64,000 nucleotides of DNA, taken from the NCBI RefSeq assembly GCF_001884135.1, contig NZ_MAOC01000069.1:1-64000 (forward strand), given 5' to 3'. Shown here one piece after another: positions 34,304 through 42,347 of this stretch. Source of the stretch: Bacillus nitratireducens (GTDB taxonomy: Bacteria > Bacillota > Bacilli > Bacillales > Bacillaceae_G). Each line of letters begins with the position of its first letter. Within the stretch, counting starts at the first letter, position 1. The notes under the pieces are model-generated. The model worked only from the letters and a program-made list of their open reading frames with translations, searched no databases and was not told the origin of the DNA. Made by a program: the position numbers and the translations under genes.

Positions 34304-34609
34304 ATGAACATTCGTATTACTGATGAAGCAAAAGTTGCTATACATAGATTAGAACGTGAAGACAAAAAGATTATTCGCATTAGAGGGACAATGACAAACT
34401 CTTGTAGCATTTTCGTTGATGTCGATTTAATTTGGGATACATATCATGCAGATGATGTTGTATATGAAGATGCGGAGCTTATCGTACAAATGGATTCATT
34501 TACGAAAGACTACACTGGTGATACCGTGAAACTTGATTATAAAACGACAGGTTTTAGTATTACGACTCCTAGTGAGACTTTGGTGTATGGATTGTCGATT
34601 AAAAAATAA
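34304..34609 (+). CDS. HesB/IscA-like protein with degenerate cysteines
   Basis: A 101-aa protein of the Fe-S cluster biosynthesis (HesB-like) fold family. It starts MNIRITDEAKVAIHRLE, has IRGTMTNSCSIFVDVDL in the middle and a C-terminal DTVKLDYKTTGFSI. True A-type carriers have three cysteines, two in a C-terminal CGC motif; here only one (C35) remains and the C-terminal pair is absent, so classical cluster carriage is unlikely. AAAGGTTGGGAT precedes ATG 34304. It lies 34 bp upstream of the AlkC-like gene and may be co-transcribed. Confidence 0.72.
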   Translation: MNIRITDEAKVAIHRLEREDKKIIRIRGTMTNSCSIFVDVDLIWDTYHADDVVYEDAELIVQMDSFTKDYTGDTVKLDYKTTGFSITTPSETLVYGLSIKK

Positions 34610-34642
34610 ACTTTGTTTTTATCCGACCAATGGGGTGAAAAA

Positions 34643-35413
34643 ATGGGCAAATATGTTCCACTAAAATTTTTATTCAACGAAGAATTAGCAGAAAAAATGG
34701 CTGATTCTATTTGTAAACACGATCCTAATTTCTCTAAAATAAACTTTGTATCTTCCGTAACATATAAAGTTGAAAATTTAGAGTTAAAGCAACGTATAGA
34801 AGCCATAGCAGATGAATTACACAATGCATTACAAAAAGATTTTAATGAAGCAATACATATATTACTGAAAACATTGGGACCAGAAAATACAACAGAAGTA
34901 GGCACATTTACAAACGGATATATGTACATGCCTATCGCAAAATACGTTGAAAAATATGGGCTTAACGATTTTGAATCCTCTTTCAACGCAATGTATGAAA
35001 TAACAAAAAGGAATACTGCTGAATATGCCATTCGGCCTTTTCTTGAAAAATATCATGAAGACACACTAGACATATTACAACAGTGGATTCATGACGAAAA
35101 CAGCCACATTAGGAGATTAGTTTCAGAGGGTACTAGACCTAGACTTCCTTGGGCTAAAAAAATAGGAGCTCTGAAAGGTGACTTTAGAAATAATTTAAAG
35201 CTACTTGAGCTATTAATGAATGACCCTTCTAAATATGTCCAAAAATCAGTAGCCAATCATATTAACGATATTACAAAAGAAGATAAAGAACTCGTTTTTC
35301 AATGGTTACAACAATTACGTGATAAACAGCTTCCTGTTAACCCTTGGATTATAAAACATGGGTTAAGAACGGTGATAAAAAATGGTACTTTACCAAAAGA
35401 TTTTTCTTTTTAA
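34643..35413 (+). CDS. DNA alkylation repair protein, AlkC-like (HEAT repeats)
   Basis: A 256-aa helical protein. The segment AEYAIRPFLEKY ... HDENSHIRRLVSEGTRPRLPW (residues ~132-180) is the signature of AlkC, the DNA glycosylase of the HEAT-like-repeat superfamily that removes N-methylated purines. Further repeats (NNLKLLELLMNDPSKYVQKSVANHIND) follow. GGGGTG ~5 nt upstream supports ATG 34643. It ends 12 nt before a strong terminator. It belongs to the AlkC/AlkD superfamily, and I favour AlkC. Confidence 0.85.
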   Translation: MGKYVPLKFLFNEELAEKMADSICKHDPNFSKINFVSSVTYKVENLELKQRIEAIADELHNALQKDFNEAIHILLKTLGPENTTEVGTFTNGYMYMPIAKYVEKYGLNDFESSFNAMYEITKRNTAEYAIRPFLEKYHEDTLDILQQWIHDENSHIRRLVSEGTRPRLPWAKKIGALKGDFRNNLKLLELLMNDPSKYVQKSVANHINDITKEDKELVFQWLQQLRDKQLPVNPWIIKHGLRTVIKNGTLPKDFSF

Positions 35414-35424
35414 GTATTTTAAAC

Positions 35425-35466
35425 AAAACGCTTATGCTTCAAAAATGAAGTATAAGCGTTTTTTCT
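35425..35466. terminator. Bidirectional terminator
   Basis: AAAACGCTTATGCTTCA and TGAAGTATAAGCGTTTT pair over ~17 bp (one mismatch), with TTTTTT on the plus side. It ends both the AlkC-like gene and the convergent DUF2716-like gene. Confidence 0.9.
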
Positions 35467-35476
35467 CTTTAAAACA

Positions 35477-35968
35477 TTAGCCCTGCCTTAAAATATTTTG
35501 AAACATTTCTGGCTTACTTTGTTCAAAGCTCTCTATTAATTCTTTTCCAAATATCGTTATACTCTTCTCCCAAGGATGGCCTAAATACCCCCACTTATAG
35601 TCCTTTTGAATAAAGAAATTGTAATCTCCATTTGGAAAAATCGGGATTGTCCACTCATCAAATTCATTTCTTTCAAACTCTATGTGTGGATTCACCCAGT
35701 AACACTCATGTTGCCAATCAAGTACCATAATATATTCATTCGCTGCTGTATTTTCTTTAAAAACTAGTAATGCTTTTTCTTCCAAATCATCATATACATT
35801 TAAATCTATCGATTCTCCAAAGTAATGAGAAATATCATATGTAACAAAAGGACTTGGCACTTTAAATGATGGGAATATAGAAATACTTGGTGAAAACTCA
35901 AAATCACTATATACCCTATCCCATATTTGATCGCTCTCTTTGTCTGTAAACTTCATCCAATTTTTCAT
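35477..35968 (-). CDS. DUF2716-like protein
   Basis: A 163-aa acidic, aromatic-rich soluble protein. The segments MVLDWQHECYWVNP and WGYLGHPWEKSITIFGKELI agree with my recollection of the DUF2716 family found in Bacillus and other Firmicutes. No catalytic motif is evident. A GAAGGCAG sequence precedes the ATG. It is monocistronic, divergent from the methyltransferase leader. Proteins of this kind are sometimes immunity-like, but nothing here proves that. Confidence 0.6.
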   Translation of the reverse strand: MKNWMKFTDKESDQIWDRVYSDFEFSPSISIFPSFKVPSPFVTYDISHYFGESIDLNVYDDLEEKALLVFKENTAANEYIMVLDWQHECYWVNPHIEFERNEFDEWTIPIFPNGDYNFFIQKDYKWGYLGHPWEKSITIFGKELIESFEQSKPEMFQNILRQG

Positions 35969-36043
35969 TAAACAACTGCCTTCCCTTATAATTTCAAAGG
36001 ATTTTCACTTAATTATCCCGAATATACAAATAACCATTCTCAC

Positions 36044-36163
36044 AAGGAGCGAATTTCTATGAATCTATTCGAACACGAAACGTAAAACCGCTTCACCTTA
36101 ATAAGAGGTCCTCCCTTTTTTCTCATCATATCACTCACTTTAAAAAATAGGAGGACATAATTA
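36044..36163 (+). promoter_or_regulatory. Candidate translational attenuator leader
   Basis: A strong ribosome binding site AAGGAG (36044-36049) serves a 9-codon frame (36059-36085). Downstream, GTCCTCC (36108-36114) is perfectly complementary to the methyltransferase ribosome binding site GGAGGAC (36150-36156). After a 2-nt internal loop, TTTTT/AAAAA extends the stem. The layout resembles erm/cat translational attenuators, where a stalled ribosome frees the second ribosome binding site. Confidence 0.5.
36059..36085 (+). CDS. Possible leader peptide MNLFEHET
   Basis: ATG plus seven sense codons and TAA, with AAGGAG 9 nt upstream. It precedes the sequestering hairpin of the methyltransferase gene. 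The peptide has no obvious amino-acid bias. It could instead be a chance frame. Confidence 0.35.
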   Translation: MNLFEHET

Positions 36164-36927
36164 TGAAACGTGATCCATTATTTTTAACTTTTTTAGAAAG
36201 TGCTAATACAAATTTTAGTGGCTGGGATTTTTCTTTCATTTCAGAAACTGGCCGTATGAATAGCGAGCCTTTATCATGGTCGTACGGTAGCACAGCCTTC
36301 CAGCTTATGCAGCATGCAGAATCAATGCTAGATATGGGAACTGGCGGCGGAGAGTTTTTATCTATGTTACAACCGTTCCCGTCAACTATTTATGCGACTG
36401 AAGGCTACGCTCCGAATGTACCAATTGCACGAAAGAAATTAGAACCTTTAGGAGTTACAATCGTAGAAGTTACGGATGATACTGCTTTACCATTTCAAGA
36501 TAGTCAGTTTGATTTAATTGTCAATCAACATGAATCCTTTTCTGCTTCTGAGGTGAAAAGAATTCTTTCCACCAATGGAACATTTCTTACTCAACAAGTT
36601 GGCGGTCTTGATTGTGCGGAGCTTAATGAGCAGTTTGGCACACCGCTGAATAGCGAATTTTCAAGTTGGTCACTCAAAATGGCATGTAATGAACTAAAGG
36701 AGAATGGATTTACTATTTTAGAAGCGAAGGAAGAATTCCCCCTTCAGCGTTTTTATGATGTCGGTGCTGTTGTCTATTACTTAAAAGCAATTCCGTGGCA
36801 AATTCCTGATTTTATAGTAGATTGCTATACCGAGGAATTGTATCGTATACATGAAATTATCTTACAAAAAGGATATTTCGATGTGAAGCAACACCGCTTT
36901 ATTATTAAAGCAAATTATGTAGAGTAA
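36163..36927 (+). CDS. Class I SAM-dependent methyltransferase
   Basis: A 254-aa soluble methyltransferase. Motif I is SMLDMGTGGGEFLSML (residues ~54-69), followed by acidic YATEGYAPN (motif post I) and FDLIVNQHESF (motif III region). The shape is of a UbiE/ Methyltransf_11 enzyme; the substrate cannot be read. GGAGGAC 6-8 nt upstream is strong but sits in a potential hairpin with GTCCTCC 36 nt earlier. The protein has no clear similarity in motif to Erm (no NPPF). It is monocistronic with its own terminator. Confidence 0.82.
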   Translation: MKRDPLFLTFLESANTNFSGWDFSFISETGRMNSEPLSWSYGSTAFQLMQHAESMLDMGTGGGEFLSMLQPFPSTIYATEGYAPNVPIARKKLEPLGVTIVEVTDDTALPFQDSQFDLIVNQHESFSASEVKRILSTNGTFLTQQVGGLDCAELNEQFGTPLNSEFSSWSLKMACNELKENGFTILEAKEEFPLQRFYDVGAVVYYLKAIPWQIPDFIVDCYTEELYRIHEIILQKGYFDVKQHRFIIKANYVE

Positions 36928-36950
36928 AATTTGAATTAGCATTCCCTACA

Positions 36951-36986
36951 AAAAAGCCAAGTCCCAATAAAGGACTTGGCTTTTCC
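36951..36986. terminator. Rho-independent terminator
   Basis: AAGCCAAGTCC and GGACTTGGCTT (11 bp, 7-nt loop), flanked by A and T runs. Shared by convergent genes. Confidence 0.9.
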
Positions 36987-37009
36987 TTAGTATTTTAACG
37001 CTTCTTATC

Positions 37010-37534
37010 TTATTGAGAAATGAGATATTTTTCATATCGTTTTTTCGTATCATCTTCTGTCAAAAGTGTAGTTGTGTAATCAATAATATTCCGGTTATCA
37101 TATGTGAATGTATGCTCTAAATTGTTTTCTTCTTTTAATACTCTCGGTAAATATCTTTGCAAATTGCTAACTACACCTCTATTATCACCATCTAATATCC
37201 AATCAATTGACTTCCATTCTAATATACCTTCATCTGTGCTTACTGGCGTATCAATATGTACTCCATCTGGTAAATCAGTTAGGAATACATACATTCCCTC
37301 ACTACCCAAAGGTTCGTCTTTAACTTGAAACATAACATTCCCTTTATACGTTACACTTGGAAGCTCTATTCCCGTTTCCTCAAACGTTTCTCTAATAACT
37401 CCTTCGTATGGCGTTTCATACTCTTCTATTTTCCCTCCGACACCATTCCACATTCCCATTGTCGGCTTTTTGTTTCTATTTAATAGCAGTATATTATCTC
37501 CTTTTCTAATGAAGCAAATTGTGTACTTATACAT
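37010..37534 (-). CDS. Nudix hydrolase, 8-oxo-dGTP diphosphatase-like
   Basis: A 174-aa Nudix enzyme. The box GKIEEYETPYEGVIRETFEETG (residues ~34-55) is complete and follows GMWNGVGG, the typical MutT/YtkD arrangement. Such enzymes sanitise oxidised nucleotides. An AAAGGAAA sequence lies somewhat far (~13 nt) from the ATG. It is monocistronic and converges on the methyltransferase terminator. Confidence 0.83.
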   Translation of the reverse strand: MYKYTICFIRKGDNILLLNRNKKPTMGMWNGVGGKIEEYETPYEGVIRETFEETGIELPSVTYKGNVMFQVKDEPLGSEGMYVFLTDLPDGVHIDTPVSTDEGILEWKSIDWILDGDNRGVVSNLQRYLPRVLKEENNLEHTFTYDNRNIIDYTTTLLTEDDTKKRYEKYLISQ

Positions 37535-37721
37535 ACGATCATTTCATTTCCTTTCATTTACATCTTCTTTTGTAAGTAATTCATTTTCCACATGTGTTAT
37601 TTTGCTTATTTTCACGTGAAAACAATCGCCTTATAATCCCTTACCACATAATATATAGTACAACTTTCATACGTAAACTCTTTACGTATGAAAGAATCCT
37701 TTTTAGAAAGGAGAATTCAAA

Positions 37722-38345
37722 ATCGATAACATTAGTAGCGAATTTCTAAAACAATATTACGACAGCAACGTTTGGCTACATGGTACACACTGGTTCGGGG
37801 TTCCAATCTGCAAACTTCCTTCTGATCTTTTTTTGTACCAAGAGATCATTCACGAATTAAAACCCGATTTAATTATTGAATGTGGAACCTTCTATGGTGG
37901 TAGCGCACTGTATTTAGCTTCTATGTTAGATTTAATTGGAAAAGGTCATGTACTTACTATCGATATAACTCCGCAACCAAATCGGCCATCACATAATCGG
38001 ATTACGTATTTAACAGCCTCTTCTGTTTCTGTACAGGCGGTCCAAACAATATTAAGTATGCGCAAACCTGATGATGTGATTTTAGTTATTTTAGATTCTG
38101 ATCATAGTAAAGAGCATGTATCGAAAGAACTCTTACTTTATAAATCTATTGTCACCACTGATAGTTACATTATTGTAGAAGATACAAGTATTAACGGAAA
38201 TCCTCTCCTTCCTAATTGGGGCCCTGGCCCAATGGAAGCTGTAGAAGAGTTTTTAACTAAAAATAGTAATTTCATAATCGATGAATCTAAGCATAAGTTT
38301 TTCATCTCATTTAATCCAAAAGGTTTTTTAAAGAAGATAAAGTGA
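37722..38345 (+). CDS. CmcI-like SAM methyltransferase family protein, start codon ATC
   Basis: A 207-aa protein of the cephalosporin hydroxylase (CmcI)/class I methyltransferase group: PDLIIECGTFYGGSALYLASML (SAM-binding), VLTIDI, then VILDSDHSKEHV. The reading frame continues upstream of the first TTG (37833) with meaningful family-like sequence (WLHGTHWFGVPICKLPSDLFLYQE) to codon 37722. There an ideal AAAGGAG (8-nt spacing) points at ATC. No ATG/GTG/TTG exists between the in-frame TAG at 37704 and 37833. Either ATC initiates, or a former ATG mutated and the gene is weakened or dead. The C-terminus runs into bcr1-derived sequence that supplies the stop codon. Confidence 0.72.
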   Translation: MDNISSEFLKQYYDSNVWLHGTHWFGVPICKLPSDLFLYQEIIHELKPDLIIECGTFYGGSALYLASMLDLIGKGHVLTIDITPQPNRPSHNRITYLTASSVSVQAVQTILSMRKPDDVILVILDSDHSKEHVSKELLLYKSIVTTDSYIIVEDTSINGNPLLPNWGPGPMEAVEEFLTKNSNFIIDESKHKFFISFNPKGFLKKIK

Positions 38346-38388
38346 AACTTTAATAAGTGGGGGCTTTGTCCATCCCCCACTTATTCTA
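38337..38388 (-). repeat. Truncated bcr1 end between convergent genes
   Basis: ATAAA followed by GTGAAACTTTAATAAGTGGG and the hairpin AAGTGGGGG...CCCCCACTT is the inverted terminal part of bcr1. It forms the 3' ends of both flanking genes: TGA of the CmcI-like gene lies inside its first bases, and the TAA of the signal peptidase at its far edge. The hairpin may serve as terminator. Confidence 0.6.
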
Positions 38389-38902
38389 TGATCTTCATTT
38401 TCGAAAAAGGATAGTACACAAATTCCACTTTTCCTATTATATTATCTTCTTCAATATAACCTAAACCATTTCGACTATCCTTACTTTGTTCACGATTGTC
38501 TCCCATTACAAATAACTTATTTGGCGGAATCTTTGTCTTTTGAAAATTGTAAAACACTTGTGTATTATTATATAAATCTTTATTTATATAAGGTTCATTT
38601 TGCTTTTTGTCATTTACGTATACAGTTCCATTCGTTATGTTAATTATGTCACCAGGAAGTCCTATTACGCGTTTCACATAATATTTCGACTCATCCTCTT
38701 CCTTAATAATGACGATTTCTCCGTGCTGTAAGCTAGAAAAATGTACAGCAGCTTTATTTACAAATACGTAGTCTTCTTCATGTAAAGTCGGCTGCATCGA
38801 TTTTCCTTCCACCTTACATAAAGTAAAAGACTGGTACGTTACTACCATGACAAATATAAATAGTATGTATTTTCCCCAACCTCTCTTAATCTCCTCTTTC
38901 AT
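38381..38902 (-). CDS. lepB: Signal peptidase I
   Basis: A 173-aa membrane-bound type I signal peptidase that cuts secretory signal peptides. It has an N-terminal transmembrane anchor (~10-28), box B with the nucleophile GKSMQPTL (S35), box D YYVKRVIGLPGD (general-base K77) and box E FVMGDNREQSKDSRN. It is the short Gram-positive form. AAGGTGG ~8 nt upstream selects ATG 38902. A second paralogue occurs at 50790-51341. It lies downstream of a penicillin-binding protein gene on the same strand (gap ~110 bp), so it is upstream in neither operon. Confidence 0.93.
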   Translation of the reverse strand: MKEEIKRGWGKYILFIFVMVVTYQSFTLCKVEGKSMQPTLHEEDYVFVNKAAVHFSSLQHGEIVIIKEEDESKYYVKRVIGLPGDIINITNGTVYVNDKKQNEPYINKDLYNNTQVFYNFQKTKIPPNKLFVMGDNREQSKDSRNGLGYIEEDNIIGKVEFVYYPFSKMKIIE

Positions 38903-39013
38903 ATCCATTCCCACCTTATCAAAACACTTTTCAACTCAAAAATATATCACTGCACCTGTTCATTTGCGCAGTGATATACTACAATTTGAAGTTTTTTACT
39001 GTGCCTTATTCGG

Positions 39014-41152
39014 CTATTGTGCTACTGGGACTGGACTTGCACCCGATCTCTGCGTTTTCAAATCAAAATATGCATCCAAAATCTCTTTACCAATTGTAGA
39101 ATTAATACCTGATTTATCATTATTTACCCATGGCACAACAACAGAAAAAGCGACTTCCGGATCAGCGTCATATGGCGCATACCCGGCGAGAGTTAAATTA
39201 TAACATTTTTTTCGATAGTTGTTTTCATCTCTTCCAATATCACTCTCTCCACCGTACACTGTCTCTGCTGTTCCTGTTTTTCCAGCCGGTTTATAAGGTA
39301 GTCCTTTAAAAGTTCCAGTACCGGTCCCATCTGCCTCTTGGAAAACCCTTCTAAATCCTTCTTTCACATGATTTATATATGAAAGGTCCATATCCACTCG
39401 ATTTAACACGACTGGTTCCATCGATTGTATAACTTTTCCCACTTCCTCGGGTCTATTTGGTTGCTCTCTAATTTCTTGTACAATTTGTGGTTTCATTCGG
39501 TAACCGCCATTTGCAATCGTTGAAATATATTGAGCAAGCTGCAGTGGCGTATATGTATCATATTGTCCAATCGCGTAATCAAGTAAAAAACCAGGTATAG
39601 TATCGGTTCTACCCATTTGACCCATCGATTCATTTGGCAAGTCAATGCCAGTAGACACACCTAAACCAAATTGTCTAAAGTAATAGCGCATTTTATTGAA
39701 TGTTTCTTGTTTAATATCTAACGGGTTGTTTGGTACATAATCAATACCTGCCATTTTTAAAGCTGTATTGAACATATATACGTTCGATGAAACTTGCAAA
39801 GCTCTTAAATCATCAATATCTCCAAAGTCTTTCCAAGATTTCTTCGGCTTCGAACTTCCTTTAAAGTACATTGGCGCATCAAAGAAATGCGTAAATGGCT
39901 TAATCGCTCCTGCTTGATATCCAGCTAATACCGTAGCTCCTTTCACCGTCGATCCTAACTCATACGAGCTTATCATCGTTCCTAAAGCGTAGTCTTCTAT
40001 TTGCATCCCGCCGTCTTTATTTACAATTTTCTTTCCTGCTAATGATAGAATTTGACCATTTTTCGGATTCATCATAACGACGAATGCACGATCCATCATC
40101 GGTTCAGAAGAATGGAATGCCCTTAAATTCCTTTCAAGACTTTCCTCCACCTTTTTCTGTAAATCCATATCAACTGTTAACATTAAATTATTTCCACTTT
40201 TTCCTTGTGTCACTTTTTCAGTCCGAATAATATTTCCAGCTCTATCAGTAATATTTTTGGACTGTTCTTTCATTCCATGTAACACATCTTCGTATTGTTT
40301 TTCGATGTAACTCTTACCGATACGATCATTTCGGTTATAATCTCGTACTAAATAGTAGTCTAATTGTTCCCTTGGTAATCCTTCATTCTCACTCGAAACA
40401 CTACCAAGTACGGAACGTAGTATTTTGTCATTTGGGTATTCACGCTCCCAATCCACAGTCGTATCTACGCCTGGCAAAATCGATAGTCTTTCACTCACTA
40501 CTGCATATTCATTTTGACTTACATCTTTTTTGACGATTTGTGGCGTCATTTTATATCCCGCATTCATTTTGCTTTTAATTGCTAGTACTTCTATATCCTC
40601 TTTCGAAAGCTCGTTTAGTTCTTCCTGTGTAATTCTTTCTCGTCTCAACTCTTCTACTTTTTTGTCTAATTCTTTTCCTTCGATTTCCTGTTTCCTAAAT
40701 TTACTCTCATCTTCTTTCGTTACTTTTGTTGCTGCACGTTTTTCGTTTAACTGCATCCAAAAATCTTTTTTATCTGTCTCTGTTAACTTGTCCATTTCTT
40801 CTTGCGGCATTTCGATTAGCTTTGCTAAATTTCTTGCCACTATTAAAACCTCTTTTGAGTCCACTCCTTTCATCTTCGTATATGTAACAGTTCGTAACGG
40901 TTTATTATTTACAATAACTTTCCCTTCCCGGTCAAACATCTTCCCTCTCGGAACTGGAGTACTCACCGTTACATCTTCCTTTTTATTCACTTCATTTCGA
41001 TACGTTTCTCCGTCAATAATTTGTACTTTACCTAATTGAATAATAATAGCTGAAAATAAAAGAAAAACGATAAAAAATAGTACATTTAACCGAAAAGGAA
41101 TATGAGTCTTTTTCTTTTTCGACTGTTTCTGCTTCTCCTTTTTCTGTCTCAT
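39014..41152 (-). CDS. pbpA: Class B penicillin-binding protein (PBP2A/PbpA type)
   Basis: A 712-aa cell-wall transpeptidase. It has a very basic cytoplasmic tail (KKEKQKQSKKKK), one transmembrane helix at ~24-45 and a PBP dimerisation domain (VPRGKMFDREGKVIVNNKP). The transpeptidase domain carries ELGSTVKGATVL (SxxK), SSNVYMF (SxN) and KTGTAE (KTG). This layout matches Bacillus PbpA/PbpH rod-shape enzymes. GCGAGGGAG 5 nt before ATG 41152 is the chosen start. Interrupting charged segments around residues 120-200 are usual for this group. It acts in peptidoglycan cross-linking during elongation. Confidence 0.92.
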   Translation of the reverse strand: MRQKKEKQKQSKKKKTHIPFRLNVLFFIVFLLFSAIIIQLGKVQIIDGETYRNEVNKKEDVTVSTPVPRGKMFDREGKVIVNNKPLRTVTYTKMKGVDSKEVLIVARNLAKLIEMPQEEMDKLTETDKKDFWMQLNEKRAATKVTKEDESKFRKQEIEGKELDKKVEELRRERITQEELNELSKEDIEVLAIKSKMNAGYKMTPQIVKKDVSQNEYAVVSERLSILPGVDTTVDWEREYPNDKILRSVLGSVSSENEGLPREQLDYYLVRDYNRNDRIGKSYIEKQYEDVLHGMKEQSKNITDRAGNIIRTEKVTQGKSGNNLMLTVDMDLQKKVEESLERNLRAFHSSEPMMDRAFVVMMNPKNGQILSLAGKKIVNKDGGMQIEDYALGTMISSYELGSTVKGATVLAGYQAGAIKPFTHFFDAPMYFKGSSKPKKSWKDFGDIDDLRALQVSSNVYMFNTALKMAGIDYVPNNPLDIKQETFNKMRYYFRQFGLGVSTGIDLPNESMGQMGRTDTIPGFLLDYAIGQYDTYTPLQLAQYISTIANGGYRMKPQIVQEIREQPNRPEEVGKVIQSMEPVVLNRVDMDLSYINHVKEGFRRVFQEADGTGTGTFKGLPYKPAGKTGTAETVYGGESDIGRDENNYRKKCYNLTLAGYAPYDADPEVAFSVVVPWVNNDKSGINSTIGKEILDAYFDLKTQRSGASPVPVAQ

Positions 41153-41341
41153 TTTGCTCCCTCGCTTCATTCTTTTAACATTTCTGCGCAAAAATCATTA
41201 TGTATTAAATTTATTTATATGATATATATAGAATTTTATATTAGTTACAAAAGAAAGAAAAGATTTAATTTTCAGTTTTTGTATTTTACAACCTATTTAT
41301 TACCATTCCCCTTAATACGTAATAACATGAATATAATGCAT

Positions 41342-41377
41342 ACAAAAAACTGAGGTGGACATCAGTCACCTCAGTTT
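41342..41377 (-). terminator. Terminator overlapping the sirtuin stop codon
   Basis: On the minus strand AAACTGAGGTG and CACCTCAGTTT (11 bp, 9-nt loop), then TTTTGT. The last codons and stop of the sirtuin gene form the first arm. Confidence 0.85.
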
Positions 41378-42061
41378 CTTTACGAAAACAAAATCAAAAT
41401 TATATTCTTGCCCTGTTAGTTCTTCATTTACTAAAATGGTTGTTGCTCCCACTTCCCTCTTTGCAATTTCTGGGAATGAAGCGACATGCTGTACTTTCAG
41501 TGACGTTCCCATTACGAGAAGTACATCTGTTTCATATAAACGTTTGATCGCATTTTGATATTGAGGTAACGTATCTCCGTATAAAACAACATCTGGATTT
41601 AGAATGAAATTACATTTTTCACAACGCGGCACTTCATGATCAATCATATATTGTAAATCATATCCCGTTTTACACTTCGGACAATGCGCAGTTTGAAGTG
41701 TTCCATGTAAATCAATTACATGTTTACTTCCACCTACTTGATGCAAACCATCAATATTTTGCGTTAATATCGTTATGTCTTTCCCTCGTTCTTCTAGCTC
41801 AGCTAAAAAACGATGCCCACGATTTGGTTTATATTGATGAAACGTATTAATTTGAAATATTTCTTTATAATGCTTCCAAAATTCTTTCGGACTTCGGTTA
41901 TAGTATCCTCTTGATAAGTACATCTCCACATTCGCATCAGCATACAATCCATTTGCTGAACGAAAATCTGGGATACCACTTTCTGTGCTTGCACCAGCAC
42001 CTGTTAACACCGTAATTTTCTTTGCTTTTTCTAATATCGAACGTACTTCTTCAAATTGCAC
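41366..42061 (-). CDS. cobB: SIR2 family NAD-dependent protein deacylase
   Basis: A 231-aa sirtuin that removes acyl groups from protein lysines using NAD+. It has GAGASTESGIPDFRSANGLY (NAD binding), TQNIDGLHQVGG, the catalytic H in IDLHGTL and four zinc cysteines (CPKC...CEKC). GTS and NVE-like motifs (VMGTSLKVQHVA, ILVNEE) follow. The start is GTG 42061, 6 nt after AGGTG; a GTG three codons earlier overlaps this site. It is monocistronic. Confidence 0.92.
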   Translation of the reverse strand: MQFEEVRSILEKAKKITVLTGAGASTESGIPDFRSANGLYADANVEMYLSRGYYNRSPKEFWKHYKEIFQINTFHQYKPNRGHRFLAELEERGKDITILTQNIDGLHQVGGSKHVIDLHGTLQTAHCPKCKTGYDLQYMIDHEVPRCEKCNFILNPDVVLYGDTLPQYQNAIKRLYETDVLLVMGTSLKVQHVASFPEIAKREVGATTILVNEELTGQEYNFDFVFVKKLR

Positions 42062-42229
42062 AAAAATCACCTATATATATATTGCTATACTTATTATACC
42101 AGTTGTTTACAGAAGGTGTTGTATAATTCATTTTACTTACTTCATTGCATGAATTAAACCCAAACTTTTTGAGCGTAATTAAAGTTTCAAAGATAACTAC
42201 TGTTCAATTAAAATAAAGTTATCATTTAG

Positions 42230-42253
42230 AAAGCAGCCAGAAGGCTGCTTTTC
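42230..42253. terminator. Orphan hairpin upstream of the peptide transporter
   Basis: AAAGCAGCC-AGAA-GGCTGCTTT with flanking T-rich sequence, upstream of the probable TATAAT (42310) of the transporter. There is no recognised gene in front of it; it could end a small RNA or read-through transcript. Confidence 0.55.
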
Positions 42254-42347
42254 TTCATCGGTAGGCTTAGATAGTTATGGACTACTGGAAGCCCCTTAAG
42301 TTATACTTGTATAATATCAAAAATTAACAAGGGGTAATATTAACATT

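Noticed and set aside
37833-37835. TTG as the start of the CmcI-like gene
   Set aside because: It has no upstream ribosome binding site and would cut off 37 residues of meaningful family-like sequence.
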